Numbered from the stretch's first letter, positions 25,031 through 35,186 are shown. The stretch: 64,000 bases of DNA from Sporosarcina luteola (GCF_023715535.1 NZ_JAMBOI010000001.1:248001-312000); one strand, 5' to 3'. Made by a program: numbers and translations. The notes: generated by a model from the sequence alone, not told the origin.

Positions 25031-26674
25031 TCAACTTTCCCCAGCTTCCCAAATCCTTGTCTCTAGCTCTCCCCAATGCAATTCTTTTTCCTCATTTGAC
25101 CATCCCATAAAAATAGCCATATACTCAATAACTTCATGTTTCCATTTATTCACCCAATCAATGTCGAACAACACAGCCCCCGTCCGTCGAATGAAGTAAT
25201 CGGACGGGGTGATGGCCATTTCTTCTTCAATTGCATAATGAAGGGTCAGTTTGATGGATAGCGGCAAATCGGTCTCCTCCAACACTTGGTCCGTATACCT
25301 AATCACTGATTCCGTATTGGTACCGTATGTCGCAAGGATGCTAGTAGCATCGATCACTGAGATTCCTACCTTTGCGACGTCACCCGCTCTTTCGTGTATA
25401 AAACTTGAATAATCCTCAGGTTTCTCAAACTCCCCACCCGATAACTTCAAACGCTTCGTCACTGATTTAGGGCAATCCATTTCATCATCTAGGAGCTGCT
25501 CACAAACCATATTCGTCACCGTTTCCGCCATTTTCCGATACCCAGTCAACTTCCCGCCGGCGATTGTAATCAATCCGGTGTCCGATGTCCAAATTTCGTC
25601 TTTTCTCGAAATTTCGGATGGACCTTTCCCTTCTTGTCGGATGAGCGGGCGCACTCCTGCCCAGGTAGATTCGATGTCTCTCATCCTAAGCTGCACTTCT
25701 GGAAACATGAATGCAACGCTCCCCAATAAGTATTGTTTATCCTCTTTCTTTATTTCGGGATGAATTAAATCGCTATGATACTCGGTATCTGTTGTGCCCA
25801 CATATGTTTTGCCGTTCCGCGGGATGGCAAATACCATCCGGCCGTCCGGCGTGTCGAAGTAGACAGCTTGTTTCAATGGGAATTTGCCACCATCGATGAC
25901 GATATGAACACCTTTTGAATGAAATAGACTCTTTCCTTCGATATCTCTATCCATCCCAATGACATCTTCAACCCATGGCCCTGTAGCATTTATGATCTTC
26001 TTGCCCAAAGCAAAATATCGGCGGTCTTCAAGCATATCTATGAAATACAAACCCGACACCTTACCATTCGCATCATATGTGAACGACTCCGCCTTCACAT
26101 AAGTAAGCAAGTCCGCTCCATTCGCAAAAGCGCTTTTCGCCACTTCGATTGTCAACCTGGCATCATCCGTCCGATACTCCACATAATATCCTGCTCCGAG
26201 TAATCCTTTCCTATTTAATAGAGGCTCCTTTCTCAATGCTTCTTTCTCCGTCAACATTTTCCGGCGCTCTTTCTTCTTCACACCCGCCAAGAAATCATAA
26301 ACCTTCAATCCTAACGATGTGGAATACTTTCCAAATGTACCTTTATGGTAAATCGGCAAGAGCATCCATTCGGGGTGAGTGACATGGGGGGCATTCCGAT
26401 AGACTACCTCCCTCTCCTTCCCCACTTCCGCAACCATGCCGACTTCAAACTGTTTTAAATAACGCAGACCACCATGGACGAGTTTTGTGGAACGGCTTGA
26501 AGTCCCGGCTGCAATATCCTGCATTTCGATGACAAGCGTTTTCAAACCTCTCGTCACACAGTCCAAGGCTATGCCCGTTCCCGTTATTCCGCCCCCGATA
26601 ATAATGACATCGTATTGCTTGTTTTCAATGCTGCCCAATAGTTCCCGTCTGCCTGTAAATGAAAATGATTTCAT
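25031..26674 (-). CDS. glpD: Aerobic glycerol-3-phosphate dehydrogenase GlpD
   Basis: A 547-residue FAD flavoprotein that oxidises sn-glycerol-3-phosphate to DHAP at the membrane and passes electrons to quinone. FAD motif YDVIIIGGGITGTG is at the N terminus, with AAGTSSRSTKLVHGGLRYL typical of GlpD, and a C-terminal DAO_C-type domain. The ATG at 26674 was chosen because AGGAG lies ten bases upstream and the N terminus then aligns with the family; earlier in-frame starts read through the leader terminator. A strong stem followed by a T-run lies just before the gene, and glpP is encoded divergently, so antitermination control is expected. Confidence 0.95.
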   Translation of the reverse strand: MKSFSFTGRRELLGSIENKQYDVIIIGGGITGTGIALDCVTRGLKTLVIEMQDIAAGTSSRSTKLVHGGLRYLKQFEVGMVAEVGKEREVVYRNAPHVTHPEWMLLPIYHKGTFGKYSTSLGLKVYDFLAGVKKKERRKMLTEKEALRKEPLLNRKGLLGAGYYVEYRTDDARLTIEVAKSAFANGADLLTYVKAESFTYDANGKVSGLYFIDMLEDRRYFALGKKIINATGPWVEDVIGMDRDIEGKSLFHSKGVHIVIDGGKFPLKQAVYFDTPDGRMVFAIPRNGKTYVGTTDTEYHSDLIHPEIKKEDKQYLLGSVAFMFPEVQLRMRDIESTWAGVRPLIRQEGKGPSEISRKDEIWTSDTGLITIAGGKLTGYRKMAETVTNMVCEQLLDDEMDCPKSVTKRLKLSGGEFEKPEDYSSFIHERAGDVAKVGISVIDATSILATYGTNTESVIRYTDQVLEETDLPLSIKLTLHYAIEEEMAITPSDYFIRRTGAVLFDIDWVNKWKHEVIEYMAIFMGWSNEEKELHWGELETRIWEAGES

Positions 26675-26695
26675 CTGTAAAACGCTCCTATCATT

Positions 26696-26748
26696 GAAAA
26701 AGGCCATTACAATAGCCCTGCTCAATGCAGGGGGATTGTAATGGCCTT
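26696..26748 (-). promoter_or_regulatory. glpD leader terminator-attenuator (GlpP target)
   Basis: The arms AAGGCCATTACAAT (26700-26713) and ATTGTAATGGCCTT (26735-26748) are perfectly complementary over 14 bp, with an inner CCCTGC/GCAGGG stem. On the minus strand the structure ends in TTTTTC, 22 bases before the glpD ATG. This is a complete intrinsic terminator inside the leader, the arrangement known for GlpP-dependent glpD antitermination in Bacillus. Confidence 0.88.
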
Positions 26749-26849
26749 CTCTCATAATCTCTGACCTTATAAAATTTTCCTTTTCCTAACATCATGCTAT
26801 GGTATTATAATAGTACACCACTTCACATTTTTCGAAAGGATGAATTAAC

Positions 26850-27413
26850 TTGAGTCTAGTTGACATGGTCGAATCCCAAATGATTGCCTCCGTAAAGAAT
26901 GAGGAGGATTTACAGCACGCTCTCACATCCAATTGCAACATCGTCTTTCTTCTCACCGGGAATCTGATGACCATTGCAGACTATATCCGACAGCTGCGCG
27001 AGGCGGACAAATATGTCTTTCTTCATCTCGACTTTATCGACGGACTCTCCAATTCCAAAAATGCGCTCAACTACGTCTCTGAGTACTGGAATCCTACAGG
27101 GATCATAACAACGAAAAGTCATATTGTTAAAATGGCGAATGAAGTTGGGTTGAAAACCATTCAACGCATCTTCCTCATCGATCGCGCAGCCATTAAGAAA
27201 GGAATTGAGATGGTAAAATCCTGTCAACCGGATGCCGTCGAAATTCTCCCTGGCATCATTCCGAAAGTCATCGACCAGCTCTCAAGGGAACTTGATTATC
27301 CGATAATTGCTGGCGGATTGATCACTAATCTGTCCGAGGTCCATGAAGCCTTGGAAGCAGGTGCTTTGGCGGTTTCATCCGGAGACCCTGCAATGTGGAA
27401 ATTCGATTTATAA
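26850..27413 (+). CDS. glpP: Glycerol-3-phosphate responsive antiterminator GlpP
   Basis: A 187-residue TIM-barrel-like RNA-binding regulator of the GlpP family, with HLDFIDGLSN, GIITTKSHIVKMA, RIFLIDRAA and PIIAGGLITNLSEV blocks. In the presence of glycerol-3-phosphate GlpP prevents termination in glp leaders. The start is a TTG at 26850 behind AAAGGATG. A TATAAT box at 26806-26811 lies upstream. It is divergent from glpD, and its 3' end overlaps the convergent HAD phosphatase gene by six bases. Confidence 0.93.
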   Translation: MSLVDMVESQMIASVKNEEDLQHALTSNCNIVFLLTGNLMTIADYIRQLREADKYVFLHLDFIDGLSNSKNALNYVSEYWNPTGIITTKSHIVKMANEVGLKTIQRIFLIDRAAIKKGIEMVKSCQPDAVEILPGIIPKVIDQLSRELDYPIIAGGLITNLSEVHEALEAGALAVSSGDPAMWKFDL

Positions 27414-28181
27414 TGTTATAAGATCTTTAACGCTATCCAGTACGAGTTCAGGAAGATGCTCGGTACTTGCAAGCATTTCCTTAGTCGTAATGCCAGACAG
27501 GACAAGCACAGAATGGATACCGGCATCATTCGCCATCTTAATGTCCGTTTCCAGACGATCACCTACCATAAAGCATTCATCCGCTTTCATACCGAGTACA
27601 TTTTCCAGTACATATTCAGCCATTAACGAAGACGGTTTTCCAGTGATCATCTTCACCGGCTCACCAGTCGCGCCTTCAAGCGCACCAATCATCGCGCCGC
27701 AATCCGGGATTTCACCATCTTTGACCGGACAAGTCCGATCCGGATTGGTCGCCAGTACTTCGGCCCCATTCCGCCATGCTTGAAAGGCATTGTTCAATTT
27801 ATCATACGTGAATTGCCGGTCCCATCCTAACACAACATGAGATGCGCTGGCGGGAATATCCGCCAGCTTTATATTTTCATTCGCCAGTTCCTCGAATAAA
27901 GGCTCTTCGCCGATGACGTAGGCAGAATCACCCTCACCCATGACCGTTTTCAAGTAATGTGCAGTAATATAATTGGAATTAATGACCTCGCCAAGCTCAA
28001 CTTCAATTCCTAAACGATTCAACTTCTCAACGTACTCTTTGCGATTCGCAATTGATTTATTCGTCAGGAACACCACTTTATCCCCGCGCTCTTTCAACGC
28101 TTTTATCACTTCCGGCGCCCCATCGATAATATGGTCGTCCAGATAAATCGTTCCATCCAAATCAAAGATAAACCCTTTCAA
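27408..28181 (-). CDS. HAD-IIA family phosphatase (NagD/AraL-like)
   Basis: A 257-residue HAD-superfamily subfamily IIA hydrolase. Motif I FDLDGTIYLDD with both nucleophile Asp residues, motif II FLTNKS and motif IV MVGDRLETDI are intact. Members dephosphorylate sugar phosphates, glycerol phosphate or aryl phosphates. Directly upstream in the same direction is an Fbp/Afu-type ABC importer, so a role on an imported organophosphate is likely. The start is taken as TTG 28181 (GGAG eight bases upstream); GTG 28190 is possible. Confidence 0.88.
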   Translation of the reverse strand: MKGFIFDLDGTIYLDDHIIDGAPEVIKALKERGDKVVFLTNKSIANRKEYVEKLNRLGIEVELGEVINSNYITAHYLKTVMGEGDSAYVIGEEPLFEELANENIKLADIPASASHVVLGWDRQFTYDKLNNAFQAWRNGAEVLATNPDRTCPVKDGEIPDCGAMIGALEGATGEPVKMITGKPSSLMAEYVLENVLGMKADECFMVGDRLETDIKMANDAGIHSVLVLSGITTKEMLASTEHLPELVLDSVKDLITL

Positions 28182-28247
28182 CACTCTCACTCCAAGTCAG
28201 TTATGCCTAAAACAGTATTTGTATACAATCGCACTTCACTCTTCCAA

Positions 28248-29951
28248 TTAAAGACGTTGTTTTTTCCCAATAAAACTGGCAATGCCCTGCAAAACTAACA
28301 CCAAGACGATGAGGACGATAGACATCGCCGCTGCCGAATAATACTCTGCCCGAAGGATATTCTGGAAAATCGCTAAACTCATTGGTGCCCATTCAGGCGG
28401 TGCCAATAGGATCGAAACACTTGCCTCTTTAATGACCGTAATGAAAACAAGTACGGATCCGGCTGCAATTCCAGGCAGCATTAACGGTCCTACGATTGTT
28501 ATTGCTGCGGTCAGAGGGGTGGCCCCAAGATTCACTGCCGCTTCTTCAATATCCTGTTTGATGGCCCGCATGGAACCCATCGTCGAACGGACCATATAAG
28601 GAAGTCGTCTGATCGTATAAGCGATTATCAAAAGCACAGCAGTTCCCGTTAATTGCAGAGGCATCGTATTGAATGTCTGGATTAATGCAATCCCGAAAGC
28701 AATCCCTGGCACAACTAGCGGAATGGAAGCGATGAAATCCAATTTCGCCGAATTCTGTCGGACGACGAAGTACGATACAAACGTTGCGATGATAACACTT
28801 AACACCAAAGCGCCAGTCGCGAGCATGATACTGTTTTGGATATTGCCCATCGACGTTGAAAAGATAGTTTTATAGTGGTTCAATGTATAGCCGCTCGGCA
28901 ATAAATCCTTACCCCATGTCGTTGCAACCGATTGAAGCGCCACGGAAAGCATCGCCAATAGCGGAATCAATACGACAAAAAGAGAATAGCCAGATAGTAC
29001 GCGTGTCAATAATTTATTCTCAATCAGCTTCTGCTGCTTCGGCTTTCCAGAAACGGAGCCATAGTTTTTCCCCTTCGTGTATAGATGCTGAAGATAGAAG
29101 AAGAATGCCGCCACGATCACCATGACAACTGTCAGTATGGCTGCCCCGCCCCAGTTGAAGAACCCTGAGATCTCTCGATACGCTTCAACAACAAGCAAAT
29201 TCAATTCTTTTGGTGCAAGTACAATCGGACTTCCGAAATCCGAGAAGCTCACCGTAAAGATGAGCAATGCGCTAGAAATAACGCCTGGCAAAGCAAGCGG
29301 GAATGTCACGAAGATGAAAGTGAACCAGTTTTTTGCCCCAAGATTCTGAGACGCCTCTTCCAAGCTGATATCACTCACTTTGAATGCCGCCACTAACGGC
29401 CATAATGCGTAAGGGAAAAAGAAGAATACTTGCACGGCAACGACCCCCGCCATCGAATAGGGGTTCAACAACATGCCTTCCCCGCCAAGCGCGTTATAGA
29501 TTTGTGTCACCCATCCAGCCCGTCCGAACATAATGATAAAAGCATATGCAGAAATGAACGTCGGTACGATCAATGGAATCATGCATAATGCGGAAATCGT
29601 TTTTTTAAAAGGCATTTTTGTCCTTGCAATCCCATATGCAAGGGGAATACAAACGAGGATAATGATGATGGTAACAGTAAACGCCAACGCAAGGCTGTTT
29701 TTCAATGCAGAGAAATAACCTTTGCCCGAGAAGATCCTCTTATAATTATCCAATGAAATATTCTTGAATTTTTCAAGTGTTGAATTGAAAATGGCCGGAT
29801 CTGTCAAAGAGCCTAATAAATTCGTCGGTTCACCTGTGAAACTGACAATGAAAACAGAGAGAAGCGGCAGCAACATGAACAGGCCAAAGAATGCATAAAT
29901 GAGGACTTTTACAACCGTTAAACCATTGATGCTGTTTTTTATACGGTTCAT
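28248..29951 (-). CDS. ABC transporter permease, duplicated (FbpB/AfuB type)
   Basis: A 567-residue membrane protein with two tandem permease halves, each with a BPD_transp_1 domain and an EAA-type loop (EEASQNLGAKNWFTFIFV in the first half, EEAAVNLGATPLTAAITIV in the second). About 12 helices in total. This fused layout is typical of importers for iron, 2-aminoethylphosphonate and hexose phosphates (AfuB). Its start overlaps the ATPase stop by four bases. Substrate is inferred to be an organophosphate from the neighbours glpD, glpP, phosphatase and glycerophosphodiesterase. Confidence 0.92.
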   Translation of the reverse strand: MNRIKNSINGLTVVKVLIYAFFGLFMLLPLLSVFIVSFTGEPTNLLGSLTDPAIFNSTLEKFKNISLDNYKRIFSGKGYFSALKNSLALAFTVTIIIILVCIPLAYGIARTKMPFKKTISALCMIPLIVPTFISAYAFIIMFGRAGWVTQIYNALGGEGMLLNPYSMAGVVAVQVFFFFPYALWPLVAAFKVSDISLEEASQNLGAKNWFTFIFVTFPLALPGVISSALLIFTVSFSDFGSPIVLAPKELNLLVVEAYREISGFFNWGGAAILTVVMVIVAAFFFYLQHLYTKGKNYGSVSGKPKQQKLIENKLLTRVLSGYSLFVVLIPLLAMLSVALQSVATTWGKDLLPSGYTLNHYKTIFSTSMGNIQNSIMLATGALVLSVIIATFVSYFVVRQNSAKLDFIASIPLVVPGIAFGIALIQTFNTMPLQLTGTAVLLIIAYTIRRLPYMVRSTMGSMRAIKQDIEEAAVNLGATPLTAAITIVGPLMLPGIAAGSVLVFITVIKEASVSILLAPPEWAPMSLAIFQNILRAEYYSAAAMSIVLIVLVLVLQGIASFIGKKQRL

Positions 29952-31078
29952 ATTAACAGCACCCTCTCGTGGTCCACAGTCAACTTCACTTTCTTCCCTT
30001 CCTCGAAAATATTAGCACCTGAGGAATACGTTGTATCGACAATCAATTGATAGGAGCCGACTTGGACGTCATACCTGACGATCGACCCTAAATACGTGGA
30101 CATGATGACAGTTCCTTCAATTACATTCGTCATCGCATGATCAATCACACTGTCCGCAGCTTCCACTTTTACATGTTCCGGACGGATGATGACATCCACT
30201 TCTTTTTTCTTCGCCTTATTGGACGAACGGAGTAAAAACCCTTCCCCTTTGACGACAGTAAATCCATTCTCTTCGCCTTCGACAGTGCCTTTCAGAATGT
30301 TCGAGGTTCCGACGAAATTTGCGATGAATGGCGTAGATGGATTACTGTATAGCTCTGTCGGAGTTCCGATTTGAACAATTTGGCCTTTATCCATGACCGC
30401 AACACGGTCTGCCATGCTCATCGCCTCTTCTTGGTCGTGCGTGACGAAGATTGTCGTAATGCCCAAATCCTGTTGAATTGTCCGGATCGTGTTTCGCATC
30501 GAATGCCGTAATTTCTGATCCAAGTTGGACAATGGCTCATCCATGAGAAGAACCGCAGGCTCCATGACTAACGCTCTCGCCAAGGCCACCCTTTGCTGCT
30601 GACCGCCCGACAATTCGCTCGTCAACCGTTCCGCATGATTTTCCAATTCAACGTACTCTAATATTTCCATTACTTTATTCTTCAGATCTTCCGGATATTT
30701 TCCGAACCGCTTCGTCAATAGACGTGCGTAGATCCCCATTTGTTTAATCGGATTGCTTGCATTGAGTTGCTTGATGTTCAAGCTGTATGCAACGTTTTCA
30801 AAAACATTCATATGTGGAAATAATGCATAGCTTTGAAAGACCATACCGCAATTCCGCCTATTTGCCGGAATTCTTTCCACTTCACGATCTCCTATGTAAA
30901 TGGATCCCGACGAAGGATTTTCAAATCCGGCAATACACCGCATCGTTGTCGTTTTCCCACATCCCGAAGGACCGAGAAGAGCGAAAAACTCGCCCTCCTC
31001 GATATCAAGGTTAATGTCGTGAAGAGCAGTAAAGTCCCCAAACGTTTTTGTCATGTTCTTAATTTTTACTGACCCCAT
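29948..31078 (-). CDS. ABC transporter ATPase (FbpC/UgpC/PotA type)
   Basis: A 376-residue importer ATPase with Walker A GPSGCGKTTT, Q-loop, signature LSGGQQQR, Walker B LLMDEPLSNLD and switch His in VTHDQEEA. The C-terminal ~120 residues form a TOBE-like regulatory domain. The start follows AAGGGTGAATATGT. It energises the permease encoded next, using the binding protein encoded just upstream. Confidence 0.93.
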   Translation of the reverse strand: MGSVKIKNMTKTFGDFTALHDINLDIEEGEFFALLGPSGCGKTTTMRCIAGFENPSSGSIYIGDREVERIPANRRNCGMVFQSYALFPHMNVFENVAYSLNIKQLNASNPIKQMGIYARLLTKRFGKYPEDLKNKVMEILEYVELENHAERLTSELSGGQQQRVALARALVMEPAVLLMDEPLSNLDQKLRHSMRNTIRTIQQDLGITTIFVTHDQEEAMSMADRVAVMDKGQIVQIGTPTELYSNPSTPFIANFVGTSNILKGTVEGEENGFTVVKGEGFLLRSSNKAKKKEVDVIIRPEHVKVEAADSVIDHAMTNVIEGTVIMSTYLGSIVRYDVQVGSYQLIVDTTYSSGANIFEEGKKVKLTVDHERVLLI

Positions 31079-31094
31079 ACATATTCACCCTTAT

Positions 31095-32126
31095 TTATTG
31101 AAATTTGTCTTTCCATTCGTTACGAACACGATCGTAGTTTGCGTTCACCCAATCAATATCAAGATCCACAGCGTGTTCTTTCACCTTTTCAAGCGTCAAC
31201 GGAGTTTTCGACTCGACGTCCGGGTTGATTGGAATATGGTACCAATCTGCCATGATCTGTTGTGCATCCTTGGACAGAAGGAAGTCGATGAACTTCTTGC
31301 CGCCTTCAGCATTCGGACCGCCTTCAATCAATGTTGCAGGGTTGACGAGCACCGGTGTTTTATCAGGAACGACGAAGCCCACCGTTTCACCTTTCGCCTT
31401 TTGCTCATATGCCATGAAGTCAAATCCGATTCCGATATGCGCTTCACCCATCGCTACGGCTTTAGTTGGAGCTGAGCCGGAGTCAGGGATTGAGTTCGCT
31501 TGCTTTACTAGTTTTTCGAAATACGCCCAAGCTTCATCTTCACCTTGCTGCATCATTTGGTCCATAACCATTAGAGTTGCAGTACCGGATGCTGCAGGGT
31601 TCGGGAACTGGATTTTCCCTTCCCATTTCGGGTCAAGCAAGTCTGCCCACGTCTTCGGAGCCTCTGCTTCAGTCACCAAATCCGTGTTATAAGAAAATCC
31701 TAATACGAAAAGTTCTACGCCGACATATTTACCATCTTCGTGCTTTAATTTAATGCCATTCTCTACAACATCCCAATCCGCTGCGAAATCCGGAATGTAA
31801 GAAGCAAGTATGCCACGGTCAACTGCAGCTTCAAACGGAAGGATGCCTCCACCGCCGTACCAGACGTCCGCTTTTGGATTGTCCTTCTCAGCCATCATCT
31901 GATTGACAAGGATATTCGTTCCCGCGTAGTGCACATCAACTTTATCGCCGTGTACCTCTTCATACTTCTGCGCCAATTCCTTCGTAAAGTCAGGTGTTTC
32001 AGGTGAATAAAGAGTGATCCTGCCCCCTCCTTTTCCACCTCCGCCTTCTGATGCTCCCCCTGCACAACCGGCCAGCAACCCTGTTGCCAACAGGACACTA
32101 GCAGCCAATCCACCAAATCTTTTCAT
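31095..32126 (-). CDS. ABC transporter substrate-binding lipoprotein (Fbp/AfuA-like)
   Basis: A 343-residue family 1 solute-binding lipoprotein with lipobox LLAGC near Cys20. The fold starts GRITLYSPETPDFTKELAQKYEE and contains GKIQFPNPAASGTA, typical of the iron/phosphonate/sugar-phosphate binding branch. The conserved Tyr pair needed for Fe3+ binding is not evident near the C terminus (QIMADWYHIPINP), which favours a small organophosphate ligand over iron. It is first in the leftward operon behind a good promoter. Confidence 0.9.
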   Translation of the reverse strand: MKRFGGLAASVLLATGLLAGCAGGASEGGGGKGGGRITLYSPETPDFTKELAQKYEEVHGDKVDVHYAGTNILVNQMMAEKDNPKADVWYGGGGILPFEAAVDRGILASYIPDFAADWDVVENGIKLKHEDGKYVGVELFVLGFSYNTDLVTEAEAPKTWADLLDPKWEGKIQFPNPAASGTATLMVMDQMMQQGEDEAWAYFEKLVKQANSIPDSGSAPTKAVAMGEAHIGIGFDFMAYEQKAKGETVGFVVPDKTPVLVNPATLIEGGPNAEGGKKFIDFLLSKDAQQIMADWYHIPINPDVESKTPLTLEKVKEHAVDLDIDWVNANYDRVRNEWKDKFQ

Positions 32127-32251
32127 GTAAATCCCCCTAAAATTTTATTAGGCAAGAAAAAAGAGAGGAATGCCAAATGAACCCCTTTTCAAGAAAGGGC
32201 TTACATTGTAGGCTTTCATCTCATCATCTCTGCCTATATTCAACTACCCAT

Positions 32252-32279
32252 AGTATACAGTAGATTCATATAATTGCAA
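32252..32279 (-). promoter_or_regulatory. Promoter of the ABC importer operon
   Basis: Leftward -35 TTGCAA (32279-32274) and -10 TATACT (32257-32252), 16-bp spacer. The 407-bp gap 32127-32533 also holds a weak rightward candidate (TATACT at 32468-32473) for the phosphodiesterase gene; nothing else was recognised there. Confidence 0.55.
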
Positions 32280-32533
32280 TAGTATTCTGTGTTTCAATAA
32301 ACATTATTTAGATCTTTCACTCACTTTCATAATCTCCTTGTTTATGAGTCTGTCCCCCTACGAGGTAAACTAGTTCATTCGAAACGGAATTAGTGGCACT
32401 TCAGGTAATAAAGAATTGTTTTTTATCTCTTTGTAATAATTTAACTTTCAAGCAATTAGGAATCATGTATACTTCTAACCGATTGCTACCTAGGTTGCTA
32501 GATTGGCGATCTAATTCGAAAGGAGGAATTGGG

Positions 32534-34848
32534 ATGAAGAAAGGAATTATGAAGTGGGTAACCCTTGGCATTGTCGCACTGGTGGCAAGTTTCGGCTATT
32601 TGTTCGGCACAGGCAATATGGCGAGTGCCGATCAGACCGTACTCGTCGAAGAGGACTTTGACCAATTGGATGGCGTAATGCCAGAGGGATGGAGCGTCAT
32701 TCAAGGACAAGCATCCGTTGAAGATGGAGCATTGAAATTAACTTCGCCTTCGTCAGCTTCACCGGCAAGAGTGCTTGTACCGCTCCCCGATAAGAACGGA
32801 AACATCGTGTTTGAGGCGGATATGACTTTCGTTTCCGCAGTCGAAGATACTCGATGGGCATCAATGATGTTCCGTGTGCAATCGGCCAATTATCCATACT
32901 ATCAATTCGCAATCCGGAGAGGTACGTCAGCGTTGAATGGCGCGGAATTTGCAGAGCGGAATGCGCAGAATAAATGGGTCGTACCCGAAGCGACATTCTT
33001 CACGGAAAAGTTCGAGTACAACAAGCCTTATCGAATTAAAATCATTGCAAGCAATAATCGGTCCAGCAGTTCATCAATAACAAACTTGTCATCAATACCG
33101 ATCAAGCGTCCGGTTTGCTGAATGGCGACATCGGCTTCCAAGCAAACGGGTCCACCGTCCTATTCGACAATGTGAAAGTTTCATCTTTCGAGCAAGGGTT
33201 GACGCCAGTTGAAAACGCGGGCGCATTCCTTCCGCAAGAGCCGGAGACGAAAATCATAAACGCACCTACGCTAATCGGACAATCCTTGGCTGCCGCAGAA
33301 TCTTCAAACACGGCATCCGTGCTCCTGAAAGTTGAACGGAATGGCGCGGGTGAATTGGTGACGGATGGCGTGCCATTGCATGAAGCGCTCGCCAATGTAC
33401 AAAACATGCGCATTCCAATCTTGCACATCGAAACGAAAGGAATAGAAAGAGCAATCATAGAAAGCTTGGATGCCGCACAAACGACAGACGTTCATATCGT
33501 CTCGCCACATCCGGAAATCGTGAAGGCAATCACTAACCTGATGCCTACAGCAAGAGGGGGAATCATCTATACGAAGAATTCCTTCAACAAGCATGACATT
33601 AACGAACTAATCCGGACCGTCCATGCTAGCAATGCAAAAGTTGCGCTGATTCCGGAAAAACTGCTAGATGCGGAGAATGTCCACTACTTGCATACAAGAA
33701 TGGTCGCTGTATGGGGAATCGGTGCCGAAGATGAAGATCGTGCGCATACGCTCATCCATACAGGAGCGGACGGCATCATCACCGATAATCCTGCCGCTTC
33801 CATCGAAGCGCTCGGAAAATATCCTGAAAACACAATCGTCAAACGACCGATTGTCGCCGCCCACCGTGGAGTCCCATCACTAGCCCCTGAAAACACGATG
33901 GCTGGGTACCGACTTGCTTACGAGCTTGGCGCGGATCAGATCGAAACGGATTTACAATTGACGAAAGACGGCCATCTTATCATCATGCATGACCTGACGG
34001 TAAACCGGACGACAAATGGAACTGGTGCAGTCAGTGATTTGACGTTCGATGAAATCCGTCAGCTCGATGCAGGTATCAAATACAGTGAAGAATTCGCGGG
34101 AGAGCAAGTGCCTACATTCAGAGAGTTCCTTCAAGAATTCAAAGGGAAAGATGTCATCCTTCTCATTGAATTGAAAGGCGTCGGCATCGAGGAGCAAGTG
34201 ATCAGGGAAATCGAAGAAGAAGGAATGGTCGACCAAGTTGTGTTGCAAAGCTTCGACCTCGGCAGCATGATTGATTCCTATAGATTAAAACCTGAAATTC
34301 CTGTTGGCTATCTGTATTCCGCAGCAGTGCCAGCAACGACAGAGGCAAAGATTAAGAACGCCCAAAAGATGATGGATTACGGAACATCGAATAAAGTGAC
34401 ATTGAATGCAAGCTACGGCAGCACGTACGAGGAATTCATAACGTATATGCGCCAACGCGGCATGCTCACGATGCACTGGACATTCCGCGGAGAAGAGCCA
34501 TTCCGCGATAAACTCGCCGAAGGACTCATCGGCCCTATAACCGACTATATGCAATGGCTGACAGATTCACCGATCAGGCTCGAAACACCCATCAAGAAAA
34601 TCAATTTGAAGCCAGGAAAAACATCAACAGTTCAAGCAAAAGCCTTTGTCAATTACCGTACAGCTAAAAAGGAGAATATCGCATCTGAACTTTTCGTCGC
34701 TGATGACAATGGTATCGTCAGGCTGAATGGCAACACAATTGAAGCTGTCTCTCCTGGAACAGCCCAAGTGTTTGTAAAGCACACATTCACAATGCTTGGA
34801 ACGGAATGGAATATTGTCGGAGAACCTATTGAAGTGATTGTGAAATAA
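32534..34848 (+). pseudogene. Secreted glycerophosphodiester phosphodiesterase, single-base frameshift
   Basis: ATG 32534 follows AAAGGAGGAATTGGG and begins a signal peptide. Then come a concanavalin/LamG-like domain (to about residue 205), a degenerate GDPD-like half barrel, a complete GDPD catalytic domain (AAHRGVPSLAPENT with His and Glu; ETDLQLTKDGHLIIMHD) and a C-terminal bacterial Ig-like domain. Near 33059-33061 the frame breaks: the first frame ends at a TGA at 33119, while the next frame continues seamlessly with VQQFINNKLVINTD. One missing G in CGG(G)TCC explains it. Intact length would be about 771 residues. The family releases glycerol phosphate from deacylated phospholipids or teichoic acid, fitting the glp and ABC genes nearby. 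A sequencing error is possible. Confidence 0.85.
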
Positions 34849-34869
34849 TTGATTTTACAGTTTCGTAAC

Positions 34870-35150
34870 GGTACCTGTGTACGACACATTTATGACAATT
34901 CATTTGAATGGATAATTACACAACAAATATCAGCCGTTTTCATATAACGGCTGATTTTCCATCTTGACAATATACAATTGTAGTGAATAACCAGAATTGT
35001 CTCAGTGCCTGTGCAAGGTGCATTTATGACAATTCACATGAAGGTATGAATATCCAAAGAAAAGTCAGCCACTTACTTCCGTGGCTGACTTTCCATTTTG
35101 ATAATATACAATTGTAGTGAATAAACGGAATAGTGTGCTGCACAGGCACC
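34870..35150 (+). repeat. GGTGCCTGTGCA element, locus B (two tandem units)
   Basis: The array starts GGTACCTGTGTA (34870), has an internal AGTGCCTGTGCA at 35004, and ends TGCACAGGCACC (35139-35150). Both units keep a central stem: ATCAGCCGTT/AACGGCTGAT in unit 1 and GTCAGCCAC/GTGGCTGAC in unit 2. These differ from locus A by paired changes. Like locus A it directly follows a plus-strand gene. Confidence 0.88.
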
Positions 35151-35186
35151 TTACCGTGACAACTGGTCAGAATGCTCAAATAGTGG

